A DNA stretch of 61,341 nucleotides from Lentilactobacillus parakefiri (lineage in GTDB: Bacteria; Bacillota; Bacilli; Lactobacillales; Lactobacillaceae). This document shows, piece by piece, positions 1-8,025 of the stretch. Made by a program: the position numbers and the translations under genes. The first letter of the stretch is position 1, and each line of letters begins with the position of its first letter. The stretch spans positions 1 through 61,341 of the forward strand of contig NZ_BDGB01000105.1 in the NCBI RefSeq assembly GCF_002157585.1, read 5' to 3'. Below the pieces are notes generated by a model. That model saw only the letters and a program-made list of their open reading frames with translations, searched no databases and was not told where the DNA came from.

Positions 1-93
1 GATATTCAACTGGCTCAAGATACCTTAAACAACCGGCTGCGGCGGTCATTGAACTATCGCTGTCCAGCTGATCTAATGCCTGAACTAGCTTAG
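1..93 (+). CDS. Transposase C-terminal fragment, IS30-like (5' end outside window)
   Basis: The open frame from base 1 to the TAG at 91-93 gives a 30-residue tail containing LNNRLRRSLNYRCPADL. This matches the usual end of IS30-family DDE transposases, where an LNNRPRK-like stretch is followed by a Y-x-(S/T)P(A/x)E motif. Only the tail is visible, so neither catalytic residues nor integrity can be judged. The family call rests on this short motif and on the neighbouring IS end. Confidence 0.6.
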   Translation, partial: DIQLAQDTLNNRLRRSLNYRCPADLMPELA

Positions 94-139
94 CAACTAG
101 ACCACTTCTAAGAATAGATTCTTAGTGTTGCACTTGATT
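1..139 (+). mobile_element. Right end of an IS30-family-like insertion sequence (partial)
   Basis: The window opens inside an insertion sequence. The last 30 codons of a transposase (1-93) are followed by a short non-coding end with an 8-2-8 palindrome at 108-125 (CTAAGAAT / ATTCTTAG). The terminal inverted repeat probably includes GTGTTGCACTTGA near 126-138. The exact border, set here near 139, is inferred from where the abiH reading frame begins to differ and from remembered ends of lactobacillar IS30 elements. The left end is outside the window, so no target duplication can be checked. Confidence 0.6.
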
Positions 140-799
140 TGACAATTGAGGAATATTATATTTTTTATTATCGGTTAATTTATTTAAAAGCCTAATGGAA
201 TTTTTTTTATACGAATTAGTAGATTCACTTTTTTTTACTGCTTCTTCCAAATAACACTTAAAATTTCCCTCGAACTTTTTTAATTCGGTGAATAAAAAAT
301 TTTCAGAAGTTAAATACTCAACAAACTTCTTATTATTTTGAGACGCAAAAAGATAAAACTTGTTTAAAAGGGAATGTAGTTGTGGATAAATGTATGGAAA
401 TCCAGTGTAATTAGTAGAAAAATTAGAAATTGCATTCTCAACATCATTCCAATTTTTGGATTTTTTATGGTAATCCAAAAATACTAAATCCCAAAAACTT
501 ATTGTCAAATTTTCAAAATTTACAGAATTTTTCCCCTTTAAATCATCAAAAAATTTTAAACCTTGTTCCACTGAAGTTGTTGAAGGTGAAGTCTTCAAAA
601 CTTCTTCGATATCTTCATTTAACTCATCGTCTTCAATTGAAATGTTTTTTTTATCAAAGCGTATTTTTTTAATACTGGCTAAGAAATTAATATAGTCTTT
701 TATGTTTGATTGTAAACCACACTCTAAGTCAAAGCCATTGCCAATTATTAATAACTTTTCCGGATTGTCCTCATTATTAGAAAATTTATTTTGATTCAA
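122..799 (-). pseudogene. abiH: AbiH-family abortive infection protein, 3'-truncated by IS insertion
   Basis: The N-terminus carries LLIIGNGFDLECGL, the hallmark of AbiH-like phage abortive-infection proteins (PF14253 family); the GNGFDL motif sits at about residues 18-23. The start is a TTG at 797-799, placed 7 nt after a strong AGGAGGA. AbiH proteins are usually about 270-390 residues. This frame ends at 225, and its last residues (VQH and stop) are encoded by the IS end, so the native C-terminus is missing. The gene is much more AT-rich than the genes after it, with long runs of Asn and Lys codons, suggesting horizontal transfer of a phage-defence gene. It is likely non-functional unless the C-terminus is dispensable. 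Confidence 0.75.
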
Positions 800-1031
800 A
801 ACTTATCCTCCTTATTCATATACACCTATATTTTACACCTTTAATATAGTAGAAAAAATTAAATAAATTTTGTTATTTAACGGTCAAATAACGGTCACTT
901 GCTTTACAAATGCTTATATATCAACACATTGGTTACCTAAATAATGCCCGGAAACGGCATGCTTAGATTCTTTGCTAGGTTTCACTTTGGTTTCCGTTAT
1001 ACACTAGTCTCAACAGAAAGGAGGATGGCTG

Positions 1032-1640
1032 ATGCGATTTGGTAATCGATTGAAGGTTGAACGAATCAAGCAGGATTTAACGCAACAACAAGTTGCCGCC
1101 AAAATGAACGTTTCCCGGCAGACAATTTCAAGTTGGGAAACAGAAAATAGTTATCCTGATATTGATAGCTTGATTAGACTGAGTGATCTTTTCCAAGTGT
1201 CATTGGACGTCCTCTTGAAGGAGGATATTGGGATGAAGGAATATTTGAAGAAGAAGGAAGCTTTACGGTGGATTCGGCCGATTAAGCAGGTGACGTTGGT
1301 GATTGACATCCTATTTATTGTCAGTATTTTGTTCATTCGACACGGTGGGCTTGCAGGGATATTCTTATTTTTGATTGCCATGCTGAATTTAGTTGTCATG
1401 GTTCGTGTTAAGCGTTTTGAAGATAAACTAAATGGGCGTCCGACTGTCTTAAGGTGGCCTGATTATCGTAAAGTGTTTTATTCATCAGCTGTTTTTTTGA
1501 CCGTGTTGGTGTTGTGCAATTGGGGCTTTCATCTACATCTTGGGGGTAAGATTTCTGCAGTGACTGTGGGCCTTTGGTTGGGTACTGTTATTCTTGAACT
1601 CACCTACTGGGTTCGGCAGCGAGGCCAGCATGCTGAATAA
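1032..1640 (+). CDS. XRE-family regulator with C-terminal membrane segments
   Basis: A 202-residue protein. Residues about 3-58 form a Cro/C1-type helix-turn-helix (LTQQQVAAKMNVSRQTISSW, then the ENSYPDIDSL motif typical of this class). After residue about 80 come four hydrophobic stretches (around 88-104, 107-125, 145-165 and 170-190), which would tether the DNA-binding domain to the membrane. The start is an ATG after AAGGAGGATGGCTG. A second gene of the same design lies at 11457-11921 (minus), next to two membrane proteins. Target genes are unknown, and rpsN just downstream has its own promoter. Confidence 0.8.
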   Translation: MRFGNRLKVERIKQDLTQQQVAAKMNVSRQTISSWETENSYPDIDSLIRLSDLFQVSLDVLLKEDIGMKEYLKKKEALRWIRPIKQVTLVIDILFIVSILFIRHGGLAGIFLFLIAMLNLVVMVRVKRFEDKLNGRPTVLRWPDYRKVFYSSAVFLTVLVLCNWGFHLHLGGKISAVTVGLWLGTVILELTYWVRQRGQHAE

Positions 1641-1647
1641 ATAATTC

Positions 1648-1692
1648 TTGACAGCGGGGATTTTTCTTGACATAATAGTAATCGCTACTATT
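1648..1692 (+). promoter_or_regulatory. rpsN promoter with overlapping palindromic operator
   Basis: TTGACA (1648-1653), a 17-bp spacer and CATAAT (1671-1676) form a near-consensus vegetative promoter. The -10 region runs into a perfect inverted repeat, AATAGTA-5-TACTATT (1674-1692). A repressor bound there would block RNA polymerase. Zinc-free S14 paralogs are commonly controlled by Zur-type zinc repressors, so a zinc-responsive repressor is a reasonable guess, but the motif is not a textbook Zur box. Confidence 0.65.
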
Positions 1693-1754
1693 GAGTGTAC
1701 ACAAAATAACCTAAAACCCACATTCTAAAAAATACACTTGTTTGGAGGAACAAT

Positions 1755-2024
1755 ATGGCTAAGAAGTCTAAGATTGAAAAGAATAAACGTCAAGAAGCTT
1801 TAATTGCAAAGTATGCCAATATTCGTCGTGAATTGAAGAAAGAACACAACTATGAAGCATTGGCCAAGTTACCAAAGGATTCGAATCCGAACCGACTGCG
1901 AAATCGTGACGAGTTGGACGGTCGTCCTCGTGGATACATGCGTAAGTTCGGCATGTCGCGCTTGAATTTCCGGAAGTATGCCCACCTTGGCCAGATTCCG
2001 GGTGTTCATAAGGCTAGCTGGTAA
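1755..2024 (+). CDS. rpsN: 30S ribosomal protein S14, zinc-independent paralog
   Basis: An 89-residue S14 with the family-typical sequence [20 protein letters not shown] and C-terminal PGVHKASW. It has no CxxC pairs, so it is the C-minus (zinc-free) type rather than the short 61-residue zinc-binding form found in main ribosomal operons. In Firmicutes such a copy usually replaces zinc-binding S14 during zinc starvation. It stands alone, outside any ribosomal operon, behind its own promoter and palindrome. It is followed after 27 bp by a 38-residue basic protein and then a terminator, giving a two-gene unit. Confidence 0.95.
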   Translation: MAKKSKIEKNKRQEALIAKYANIRRELKKEHNYEALAKLPKDSNPNRLRNRDELDGRPRGYMRKFGMSRLNFRKYAHLGQIPGVHKASW

Positions 2025-2051
2025 TAGAATTTATTTAAAGAGGTGCTCAGT

Positions 2052-2168
2052 ATGGAAAAACAAGATTTGGCGAGTGCACATCGCCGACTAAAGAGCCCAA
2101 GTATCAAGATCCGTAAGCGGGCTTTGAAGATTATTCATGATGCGAAAGTAAATAAGGCTCATCGTTAA
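2052..2168 (+). CDS. Small basic protein downstream of rpsN (38 aa)
   Basis: The ATG at 2052 follows AGAGGTGCTCAGT and opens a 38-codon frame starting MEKQDLASAHRRLKSP and ending NKAHR. The protein is very basic (11 Lys/Arg plus several His). Small proteins of this kind following the zinc-free S14 gene in lactobacilli are, as I recall, annotated as putative metal homeostasis proteins; that name is weakly founded. Co-transcription with rpsN is inferred from the 27-bp gap and the shared terminator directly after it. It is too short for standard gene callers. Confidence 0.7.
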   Translation: MEKQDLASAHRRLKSPSIKIRKRALKIIHDAKVNKAHR

Positions 2169-2171
2169 AAC

Positions 2172-2205
2172 AAACCCCATTGTCATCTTCTGACAGTGGG
2201 GTTTT
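2172..2205 (+). terminator. Rho-independent terminator of the rpsN unit
   Basis: AAACCCCATTGTCA, a short loop, TGACAGTGGGGTTTT: a 14-bp stem followed by T-rich sequence. Confidence 0.9.
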
Positions 2206-2234
2206 ATTATTAGATAACCAATGTTTCTGAATCG

Positions 2235-2528
2235 TTATTTAAAATAATCTTGCTTTGCCACTAGCTTGTTCAGCCAGATAAAAAAACCAACGATTAGAAA
2301 GACTGGGAGCCAGGCTAATATTAACACCAGTAGTAATGAGCCAAGAAAGCCCATCAGGCCATTTGCGAAAAATATCTTGAGTAGGTCAAAAAAGTTGCTT
2401 TCATGGTGCAGCAACAAGTCAAATGGGGTTGAAATGATGCCGATGATGATGGCAAAAATCAGCCATGCATTTGCGGCATGGATTGCTTTTTGGATAATGG
2501 ATCCCTCACTCTCTGTTGGGTTTACCAT
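2235..2528 (-). CDS. Small integral membrane protein, unknown function
   Basis: A 97-residue frame with hydrophobic stretches at about 20-40, 50-65 and 66-88 separated by charged loops, consistent with two or three membrane spans. I do not recognise a family. No good ribosome binding site is visible before the ATG at 2528. Preferred over the opposite-strand frame at 2266-2568 because of its membrane-protein pattern. It stands alone between rpsN and the rhodanese gene. Confidence 0.5.
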   Translation of the reverse strand: MVNPTESEGSIIQKAIHAANAWLIFAIIIGIISTPFDLLLHHESNFFDLLKIFFANGLMGFLGSLLLVLILAWLPVFLIVGFFIWLNKLVAKQDYFK

Positions 2529-2644
2529 ACAAGATTTTGGGACTTTTCACAACCCGAAACTTTATTGAATAAGAAGCTGGGTTTCACTTTTGACAGAGTT
2601 CTTTTATACTCGAATTATCATCTATTTTAAAGGAGTGTTCTTTA

Positions 2645-2953
2645 TTGCTATTTTCAAAAATCAAGTCAATCACCCCAACCCAGCTGAAGCAGTTGCTACC
2701 AACGAAGCCAACAGTTCTTGATGTTCGTGAAATTGATGAGTATCAAGCAGGTCACATTCCATCCGCTCAAAATGTACCCTTATCGGGATTACCTGACAAT
2801 ATCACACAAGTCTTCACCCCGCAGCCGTGGTATTTGATTTGTCGATCTGGTCGAAGAAGTCTGAAAGCGGCGCGAATTTTGCGCAAGCGTGGTTATCAGG
2901 TGATTAATGTTAGTGGTGGAATGCTGTCTTGGAACGGGGTGGTGACTCGTTAG
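2645..2953 (+). CDS. Rhodanese-like domain protein
   Basis: A 102-residue single-domain rhodanese. The N-terminal half carries VLDVREIDEYQAGHIPSA, the substrate-loop region of the fold, and the active-site loop ICRSGRRS has the catalytic cysteine near residue 75. It is probably a cytoplasmic sulfurtransferase handling persulfide sulfur. The likely start is the TTG at 2645 after AAAGGAGTG. It is monocistronic, with a bidirectional terminator shared with the convergent fumarase gene. Confidence 0.88.
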   Translation: MLFSKIKSITPTQLKQLLPTKPTVLDVREIDEYQAGHIPSAQNVPLSGLPDNITQVFTPQPWYLICRSGRRSLKAARILRKRGYQVINVSGGMLSWNGVVTR

Positions 2954-3030
2954 CCAGCAGCAGATTTTTGGCAGGTCGTCTGGAAATCTCTGCAAGACTA
3001 GAGGTATCATTAGAATTCTTAAAAAGAAAC

Positions 3031-3060
3031 AACTGGGTTGCGTAATCGCAATCCAGTTTT
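3031..3060. terminator. Bidirectional terminator between rhodanese gene and fumC
   Basis: AACTGGGTTGCG-4-CGCAATCCAGTTTT: a 12-bp stem with T-runs on both sides, serving the convergent genes. Confidence 0.85.
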
Positions 3061-3062
3061 TA

Positions 3063-4445
3063 TTATGATCGGTTATTATTGGTCATATCAATCGGCTTCA
3101 TCCATTTATCAAAATCCCCAGCGGTCACATACCCAAGGGCTAGGGCGGCGACTTTCAGCTTTGTTCCGTCCTGATGGGCTTTTTGAGCAATCTCGGCGGC
3201 TTTATGGTAGCCAATATGCGGAGATAGCGCAGTCACGGTCATGAGGGAGTTATCGACTAACTGCTTCATTCGGTCTTGGTTGACGGTGATGCCAGCAACC
3301 ATTTTATCGGTAAAGTTCCTCATAACACCGGTTAATAAGTCGACCGACTCTAAGAAACTGAAGATAATCACTGGCTTATAAACGTTCATCTCGAAGTTCC
3401 CTTGACTCGCGGCGACTTCAATTGTCGTATCATTGCCCATTACCCGAGTTGCTGCCATGGTCATGGCTTCTGCTTGAGTGGGGTTGACTTTCCCCGGCAT
3501 AATTGATGAACCGGGTTCGTTGGCGGGGATACTTAACTCACCGTATCCGGCCCGCGGTCCGCTGGCAAGGAAACGGATATCGTTAGCAATCTTCAATAGA
3601 TCAGCGGCCAAGGTTCTCACGGCGCCATGGGTGGCTGTGATTCCTGAATGATTTGCGAGGCCGTAGAATTGGTTTTGGGTTGAAAACGTCAAGCCATATG
3701 CGGAACTGAGTTCGATCACCATTGCCGAAGCGAAGTCTTTTGTGGTGTTCAGACCAGTTCCAACGGCGGTACCGCCAATTGGGACCTCCAGCAAAGTCTG
3801 GCTGATTTCCTCAATGAAATGAAGGTCATGAGTTAAAGAACTAACCCAGCCGCTGATTTCCTGGCCAAAGGTGATTGGCGTGGCATCTTGAAGATGGGTG
3901 CGACCGATCTTCACAACGTTCCAATACTGCTGTTGCTTTTCGGTTAAGACTGCAATCAAGTGGTCAATCTGTTCTTTTAGTTTTTGAATTGCTAAGCTCG
4001 CAGCGATATTCATAGCCGTTGGAAAAGTATCGTTTGAACTCTGGGAGTGATTGACGTCATCGTTGGGCAAAATTGTCACATTTGGGTTAAGCTGACGGCA
4101 GAGGTTTGCGATTACTTCGTTAACGTTCATATTGGTTTGCGTTCCGGATCCCGTTTGGTAAACGTGGAGTGGAAAGTCGGCCATGAGTTTGGCATCGTCG
4201 AGTGATAACAATTGATGGCAGGCTTGGTCAATCAAGCCGGCCTTTTGAGTGGGTAACGTGTGTTGAGTATGGTTCACAACCGCTGCCGCCCGTTTGATGC
4301 TAATAAGTGCACGAATGACCGCAACCGGCATTAATGGGCCAGTTGGAAAGTTGTGTCTACTTCGTTCAGTTTGTGGTCCCCATAATGCGTCTTTGGGTAC
4401 CTTGACTTGACCAAGGGTGTCTTCTTCAATCCGATATTCAGTCAT
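3063..4445 (-). CDS. fumC: Fumarate hydratase, class II
   Basis: A 460-residue class II fumarase interconverting malate and fumarate. Visible features are the N-terminal TLGQVKVP, the catalytic His region GRTHLQDATP (about 181-190) and the signature GSSIMPGKVNP (about 312-322). The length equals the family norm. The frame extends upstream to 4475, but GGAGG lies just before the tandem ATGs at 4448 and 4445, and starting at 4445 gives the family-typical N-terminus MTEYRIEEDTLG. It lies 11 bp after the malolactic enzyme stop, so the two are co-transcribed and compete for malate. Confidence 0.95.
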   Translation of the reverse strand: MTEYRIEEDTLGQVKVPKDALWGPQTERSRHNFPTGPLMPVAVIRALISIKRAAAVVNHTQHTLPTQKAGLIDQACHQLLSLDDAKLMADFPLHVYQTGSGTQTNMNVNEVIANLCRQLNPNVTILPNDDVNHSQSSNDTFPTAMNIAASLAIQKLKEQIDHLIAVLTEKQQQYWNVVKIGRTHLQDATPITFGQEISGWVSSLTHDLHFIEEISQTLLEVPIGGTAVGTGLNTTKDFASAMVIELSSAYGLTFSTQNQFYGLANHSGITATHGAVRTLAADLLKIANDIRFLASGPRAGYGELSIPANEPGSSIMPGKVNPTQAEAMTMAATRVMGNDTTIEVAASQGNFEMNVYKPVIIFSFLESVDLLTGVMRNFTDKMVAGITVNQDRMKQLVDNSLMTVTALSPHIGYHKAAEIAQKAHQDGTKLKVAALALGYVTAGDFDKWMKPIDMTNNNRS

Positions 4446-4456
4446 CATTGCCTCCG

Positions 4457-6076
4457 TTAATACGCTGGTTGCCACTGTGTCTTTTGAATTGCTTCTTGTA
4501 CTGATTTAATAGGTTTTTGATTAAGTTTCTGGTCGACGGCACTTTGGGCCACCGCTGCTGCAACGTTATCAGAGAATTGGTTAAGCTTAGTCACAGGCGG
4601 AAGAACTGCTGCTCCTGCCTGTTCAGGGTCAACAATTCCCCCGAGAGAATGAGCCGCCGCAGAAATCATGGCATCGTTTAAGACAGAAGCTGAACTGGCA
4701 ATTGCACCAAGCCCGAGCCCGGGATAAATGAGGGCATTATTTGCCTGGCCGATCTGGTAGGTAATTCCGTGATATTGCACATCGTTAGAAGGAACCCCAG
4801 TCGCGATCAATCCCTTACCAGCGGTCCACTTGATCAAATCAGCGGCACCGGCTTCCATCAATTTTGTTGGATTGGAAATGGGAAAGATAATTGGCCGTTC
4901 GGTATTTGCAGCCATTTCCTTAATGACTGCTTCGGTAAAGGTTCCCGGTTGGGTTGAGGTTCCCACCAGGGTTGTCGGATGAACGGCCTTAACAACCGAA
5001 AGAAGATCGGTTAGGCTATCAGGATTTGCAAACTCATTTCGCAAACGGGCAAATGGTTTCTGTTCTGGTGTTAAATCAGGGGTATCGGTAAACAGCAGTC
5101 CCTGCTTATCAACCATGTAGAAGTGCTGTTTGGCATCTTCGGGAGATAACCCTTCCGCTATCATCTCATTATAAACCCGCATGGTAATCCCTGCACCAGC
5201 AGATCCAGCACCAAAACACAGGTAAGTCTGGTCGGTTAATTTTTGCTTGGAAATATTAAGGGCTCCAAGCACGCCAGCTAAGACAATGATTCCGGTTCCC
5301 TGAATATCATCATTAAAGACTAACTGGCTGTCCTTATACCGGTTCAAAATATTGGCGGCGTTGGAGCGGCCAAAGTCTTCAAAATGCAGGTAAACATCTG
5401 GGAATAGCTTTTCGACGGCCGACACGAATTGATCAATGAACTGATCATATCGTTTGCCGCGAACCCGATGTTGCTTAAGACCCAGATACAGCGGGTTGTT
5501 AAGCAAAGATTCATTATTGGTTCCGGCATCAATGACAACCGGGAGAACCTGACTTGGGTCGATACCGGCGGCTGCCGTGTAAACCATCAGTTTACCGACA
5601 GTGATGTCAACGCCTTGAGTTCCCCAGTCGCCAATTCCCAGAACTCCTTCACCGTCAGTCACGCAAAGGAGGCGAATGTCTCTGTCACCGGCAGCATTTC
5701 TAAGACTATCCTCAATCGAATTGGGATTGTCAATGGCAAGAAAGGCCGCGTTTTGGGGTTGAACAAACAGTTCACTGTAATGCTCCACGGTCGTCGCAAT
5801 GGTTGGGTCATAGACAATGGGCATGAATTCGGCAACGTGTTGGGAAAATACCTTAAAAAATAAGACACGGTTCTCGTTAAAAATGCTCATCAAGAAAGTC
5901 CGTTTCCCCAAAGCCGACGATTTTGACTGATATTGTTGATAGACCTGTTCTGCTTGTTCAGCCAATGTTTGAACCGCTGGCGGCAGGATGCCAACTAAGC
6001 TGAGCTGTTCGCGTTCCTGCTCCGTAAACGCTGTGCCTTTATTCTTAAATGGGTCATTTAAAATGGATTGTGTCAT
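4457..6076 (-). CDS. mleA: Malolactic enzyme (malate decarboxylating, malic-enzyme family)
   Basis: A 539-residue protein of the malolactic/malic enzyme family that turns L-malate into L-lactate and CO2 with bound NAD and Mn. Recognisable blocks are [20 protein letters not shown], the metal/substrate region [19 protein letters not shown] and the nucleotide-binding GAGSAGAG. Length and sequence are closer to lactobacillar MleS than to ordinary malic enzymes, although the family alone does not separate malolactic from oxidative activity. A divergent LysR gene in the mleR position supports the malolactic call. No malate permease is adjacent. Confidence 0.9.
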   Translation of the reverse strand: MTQSILNDPFKNKGTAFTEQEREQLSLVGILPPAVQTLAEQAEQVYQQYQSKSSALGKRTFLMSIFNENRVLFFKVFSQHVAEFMPIVYDPTIATTVEHYSELFVQPQNAAFLAIDNPNSIEDSLRNAAGDRDIRLLCVTDGEGVLGIGDWGTQGVDITVGKLMVYTAAAGIDPSQVLPVVIDAGTNNESLLNNPLYLGLKQHRVRGKRYDQFIDQFVSAVEKLFPDVYLHFEDFGRSNAANILNRYKDSQLVFNDDIQGTGIIVLAGVLGALNISKQKLTDQTYLCFGAGSAGAGITMRVYNEMIAEGLSPEDAKQHFYMVDKQGLLFTDTPDLTPEQKPFARLRNEFANPDSLTDLLSVVKAVHPTTLVGTSTQPGTFTEAVIKEMAANTERPIIFPISNPTKLMEAGAADLIKWTAGKGLIATGVPSNDVQYHGITYQIGQANNALIYPGLGLGAIASSASVLNDAMISAAAHSLGGIVDPEQAGAAVLPPVTKLNQFSDNVAAAVAQSAVDQKLNQKPIKSVQEAIQKTQWQPAY

Positions 6077-6119
6077 TTGGTTGCCTCTTCTTCATATATT
6101 TCCCTTACAATAGTCTTCT

Positions 6120-6185
6120 AAACTTTGTATAGTCAATGTTTATGAGGACCATTATCGTTTATAATAGTAGCAACTATTCTTCTTA
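6120..6185. promoter_or_regulatory. mleA / mleR divergent promoter region with LysR-type palindrome
   Basis: A perfect inverted repeat AATAGT-4-ACTATT lies at 6163-6178. It fits the T-N11-A rule for LysR sites and overlaps a TATAAT (6160-6165) that could be the -10 of the regulator gene. On the minus strand a TTGACT-like -35 and TATTGT-like -10 follow for mleA. Binding by the divergently encoded regulator is inferred. Confidence 0.6.
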
Positions 6186-6203
6186 GCATTAGGGGACTTA
6201 CAT

Positions 6204-7085
6204 ATGAACATCAATGATTTGAAATATTACGTTTTATTATCAACCGAAAAGAATTTCTCCAAAGTTGCCCAACGCTATTCGGTCAGTCAGCCAACAATTT
6301 CAGCGGCCGTTAAGCGACTTGAAACTGCTTTTGGCAGTCAGCTATTAGTCCGAGGGAATCCTCACCAGGCAATTACACTCACGACTGCGGGCAGACAATT
6401 GTTGGTCCACGCCCGAGAAATTCTCTATCATTATCAATTGGCGTTCCGTGAGATTGAAAATAGTCAACGGCAGCACTTAGTGGTTGGGATGCCGCCGATC
6501 ATTGAAACTAACTATTTTCCGGCAGTTGCCAAGCAATTATCACCCGATGATTTAAATCATATTGAGACGGTTGAAGAAGGTTCGTTATCGGCATTGCGAG
6601 ACCTCAAGAGCGGCCAATTAGACGCCTCCTTCTTGGGATACGTTGATGAAGTGGTGGATTCGGAACTGGTAGTGGATGAATTTGACCAGCAGCCGTTTTC
6701 TGTTATTGTTGCACGAGATAGCCCCTTTGCCGGTCGGACTGCGATTTCTTTTCGGCAGTTGAAGAATGAACCGTTTATTTTATTTAATAACAACTTTGTT
6801 CATGACCGGGTTTTTCACACACTCGCGCAGCAAAGTCACATTCGGCCGCAAGTCATTTTTAGATCCAGCGAAGCCCAAAGTATTGTTAATCTGGTTGCCA
6901 GTGGAATTGGCGTTAGTCTGTTGACTCAGGCAGTCAAGATTGATAATCCCGACGTGGTTGCCCTGAGATTGACCGATAGTCCACAGCCAGTATTTAAGAT
7001 TGGACTCGCCTACCGCAAATCGACCATCTTTGGCAAAGACCAACGACAGGTTTTAATCCGCATGAAACGGTCTCTTGGATTGTGA
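6204..7085 (+). CDS. mleR: LysR-family transcriptional regulator, probable malolactic regulator
   Basis: A 293-residue LysR protein. The winged helix-turn-helix occupies about residues 1-60 (FSKVAQRYSVSQPTISAAVK), followed by a periplasmic-binding-like effector domain from about 90 (VVGMPPIIETNYFP) to the end. It is divergent from mleA with a 127-bp gap containing a LysR-type palindrome, the classical arrangement for a self-controlled activator responding to a substrate, here probably L-malate. The start ATG follows TTAGGGGACTTACAT. Confidence 0.88.
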   Translation: MNINDLKYYVLLSTEKNFSKVAQRYSVSQPTISAAVKRLETAFGSQLLVRGNPHQAITLTTAGRQLLVHAREILYHYQLAFREIENSQRQHLVVGMPPIIETNYFPAVAKQLSPDDLNHIETVEEGSLSALRDLKSGQLDASFLGYVDEVVDSELVVDEFDQQPFSVIVARDSPFAGRTAISFRQLKNEPFILFNNNFVHDRVFHTLAQQSHIRPQVIFRSSEAQSIVNLVASGIGVSLLTQAVKIDNPDVVALRLTDSPQPVFKIGLAYRKSTIFGKDQRQVLIRMKRSLGL

Positions 7086-7122
7086 GAGGCTGAACGGGGC
7101 GGGCCGAAGACTTTTGCAAATT

Positions 7123-7174
7123 AAAAAGGTGAACCGAAAACCAATCTGACAGCTGGTTTGCGATTCACCTTTTT
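7123..7174. terminator. Bidirectional terminator between mleR and pduO
   Basis: AAAAAGGTGAA (7123-7133) pairs with TTCACCTTTTT (7164-7174). An inner AAACCA/TGGTTT stem adds stability. Confidence 0.88.
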
Positions 7175-7179
7175 GGTAA

Positions 7180-7716
7180 CTAATATTTACTCTTAATTTC
7201 GTCGTAGCCTTCTAAATAATTGGCATAACGCGCGAGGGCGAACAAGTAATCCGATAAACGGTTTAGGTACTCAAAGATTTCGTCATTGAGTGGTTGCTGC
7301 TTATCGTTTAATTCAATCACCATTCTTTCGGCTCTTCTTGCTAAAGCGCGGGCGTATTGGAGCGACGCACCTGCTTGATTGCCACCAGGGAGAATAAAGG
7401 CTTTGATCGCAGGTAACTTGGCCATGATTTCGTCAATCTCTGCTTCCAGCTTTTTGGTGTCATCAAAAGTAATGTTGTGATGGCGCTTAACAGTGATATC
7501 TGTTTGTAGCTCGTATAGGTTTCGCTGCACCGTTTGGATGGAAGAGGCCAGTGAGGCACTCTTAGGGGATAGAACCGAGATAACATAACCTAGCCATGAG
7601 TCCAGTTCATCCAGTGCGCCTAATGCCTCAATTTGCAGGTCGTACTTAGGCACCATTTTTCCGGTTACTTGTTTGGTCTTGCCGTGGTCACCGACTTTAG
7701 TGTAGATCTTTAACAT
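7180..7716 (-). CDS. pduO: Cob(I)alamin adenosyltransferase, PduO type
   Basis: A 178-residue PduO-type enzyme that transfers adenosyl from ATP to cob(I)alamin, making coenzyme B12. The N-terminal YTKVGDHGKT binds ATP, and the C-terminal helix ALARRAERMVIEL matches the family motif. It follows rtpR on the same strand after 314 bp. RtpR needs adenosylcobalamin, so this gene supplies its cofactor. The ATG at 7716 follows TGGAGGTATTACA. The intervening DNA is a long structured RNA element, not a classical B12 riboswitch. Confidence 0.93.
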   Translation of the reverse strand: MLKIYTKVGDHGKTKQVTGKMVPKYDLQIEALGALDELDSWLGYVISVLSPKSASLASSIQTVQRNLYELQTDITVKRHHNITFDDTKKLEAEIDEIMAKLPAIKAFILPGGNQAGASLQYARALARRAERMVIELNDKQQPLNDEIFEYLNRLSDYLFALARYANYLEGYDEIKSKY

Positions 7717-7745
7717 TGTAATACCTCCATGAAATATGTAATGAA

Positions 7746-7779
7746 AGAGGCCAGGGCAAATTAATTTGCCCTGGCCTCT
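7746..7779 (-). terminator. Terminator-like hairpin before pduO
   Basis: AGAGGCCAGGGCAAA, loop TTAA, TTTGCCCTGGCCTCT: a perfect 15-bp stem about 30 bp before the pduO start. Only three Ts follow, so it may be a weak terminator or an attenuator belonging to structured element A. Confidence 0.55.
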
Positions 7780-8025
7780 CCGTGGGAATGATCTTTTTAG
7801 GGCTTGGCCGATCGGTGGGGGACCGCGGCCAAGGTTGAACGCATTTGTTAGTAGTTGCGCTTATGTTGCCGAAACGTGCTCGTAAGCAACTGACACTACT
7901 TAGACTATGGTTGAAATGTGTTCCGCAAGCCAGCTTTCTCCGCTTAATCCGATACACATCTTCAATGCGGAAACCGCATTAAAGATGCGTATCAAATTAA
8001 TGCTCGAAAGCTAACCGGCTTGCTC
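7746..8025 (-). ncRNA. Candidate structured RNA, element A, between rtpR and pduO
   Basis: Reading the minus strand from just after the rtpR stop: a bipartite outer stem GCAAGCC/GGCTTGC and AGCTTTC/GAAAGCT with a four-base bulge; a 20-bp hairpin (about 7952-7993) whose two imperfect positions are G-U pairs on this strand and A-C on the other; the motif CATTTCAA; a hairpin GTTGC/GCAAC; ATAAGCG; a strong hairpin CTTGGCCG/CGGCCAAG; and finally a 15-bp hairpin at 7746-7779 followed by TTTC. Element B at 39710-39910 has the same order of parts and both motifs. The conserved core of cobalamin riboswitches is absent. It could be a 3'-UTR element, a leader of pduO or a separate RNA. Confidence 0.6.

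Noticed and set aside
430-672. Plus-strand open frame opposite abiH
   Set aside because: Low-complexity shadow of the AT-rich abiH gene, without a binding site.
2266-2568. Plus-strand frame opposite the small membrane protein
   Set aside because: No binding site and composition like an antisense frame; the minus-strand frame has a membrane-protein pattern.
5429-5863. 144-codon plus-strand frame inside mleA
   Set aside because: Antisense to a strongly conserved enzyme and without a start signal.
7815-7832. T-box-like GGTGGGGGACCGCGG on the plus strand
   Set aside because: It is one arm of a stem in element A, no plus-strand gene follows, and no T-box Stem I is present.
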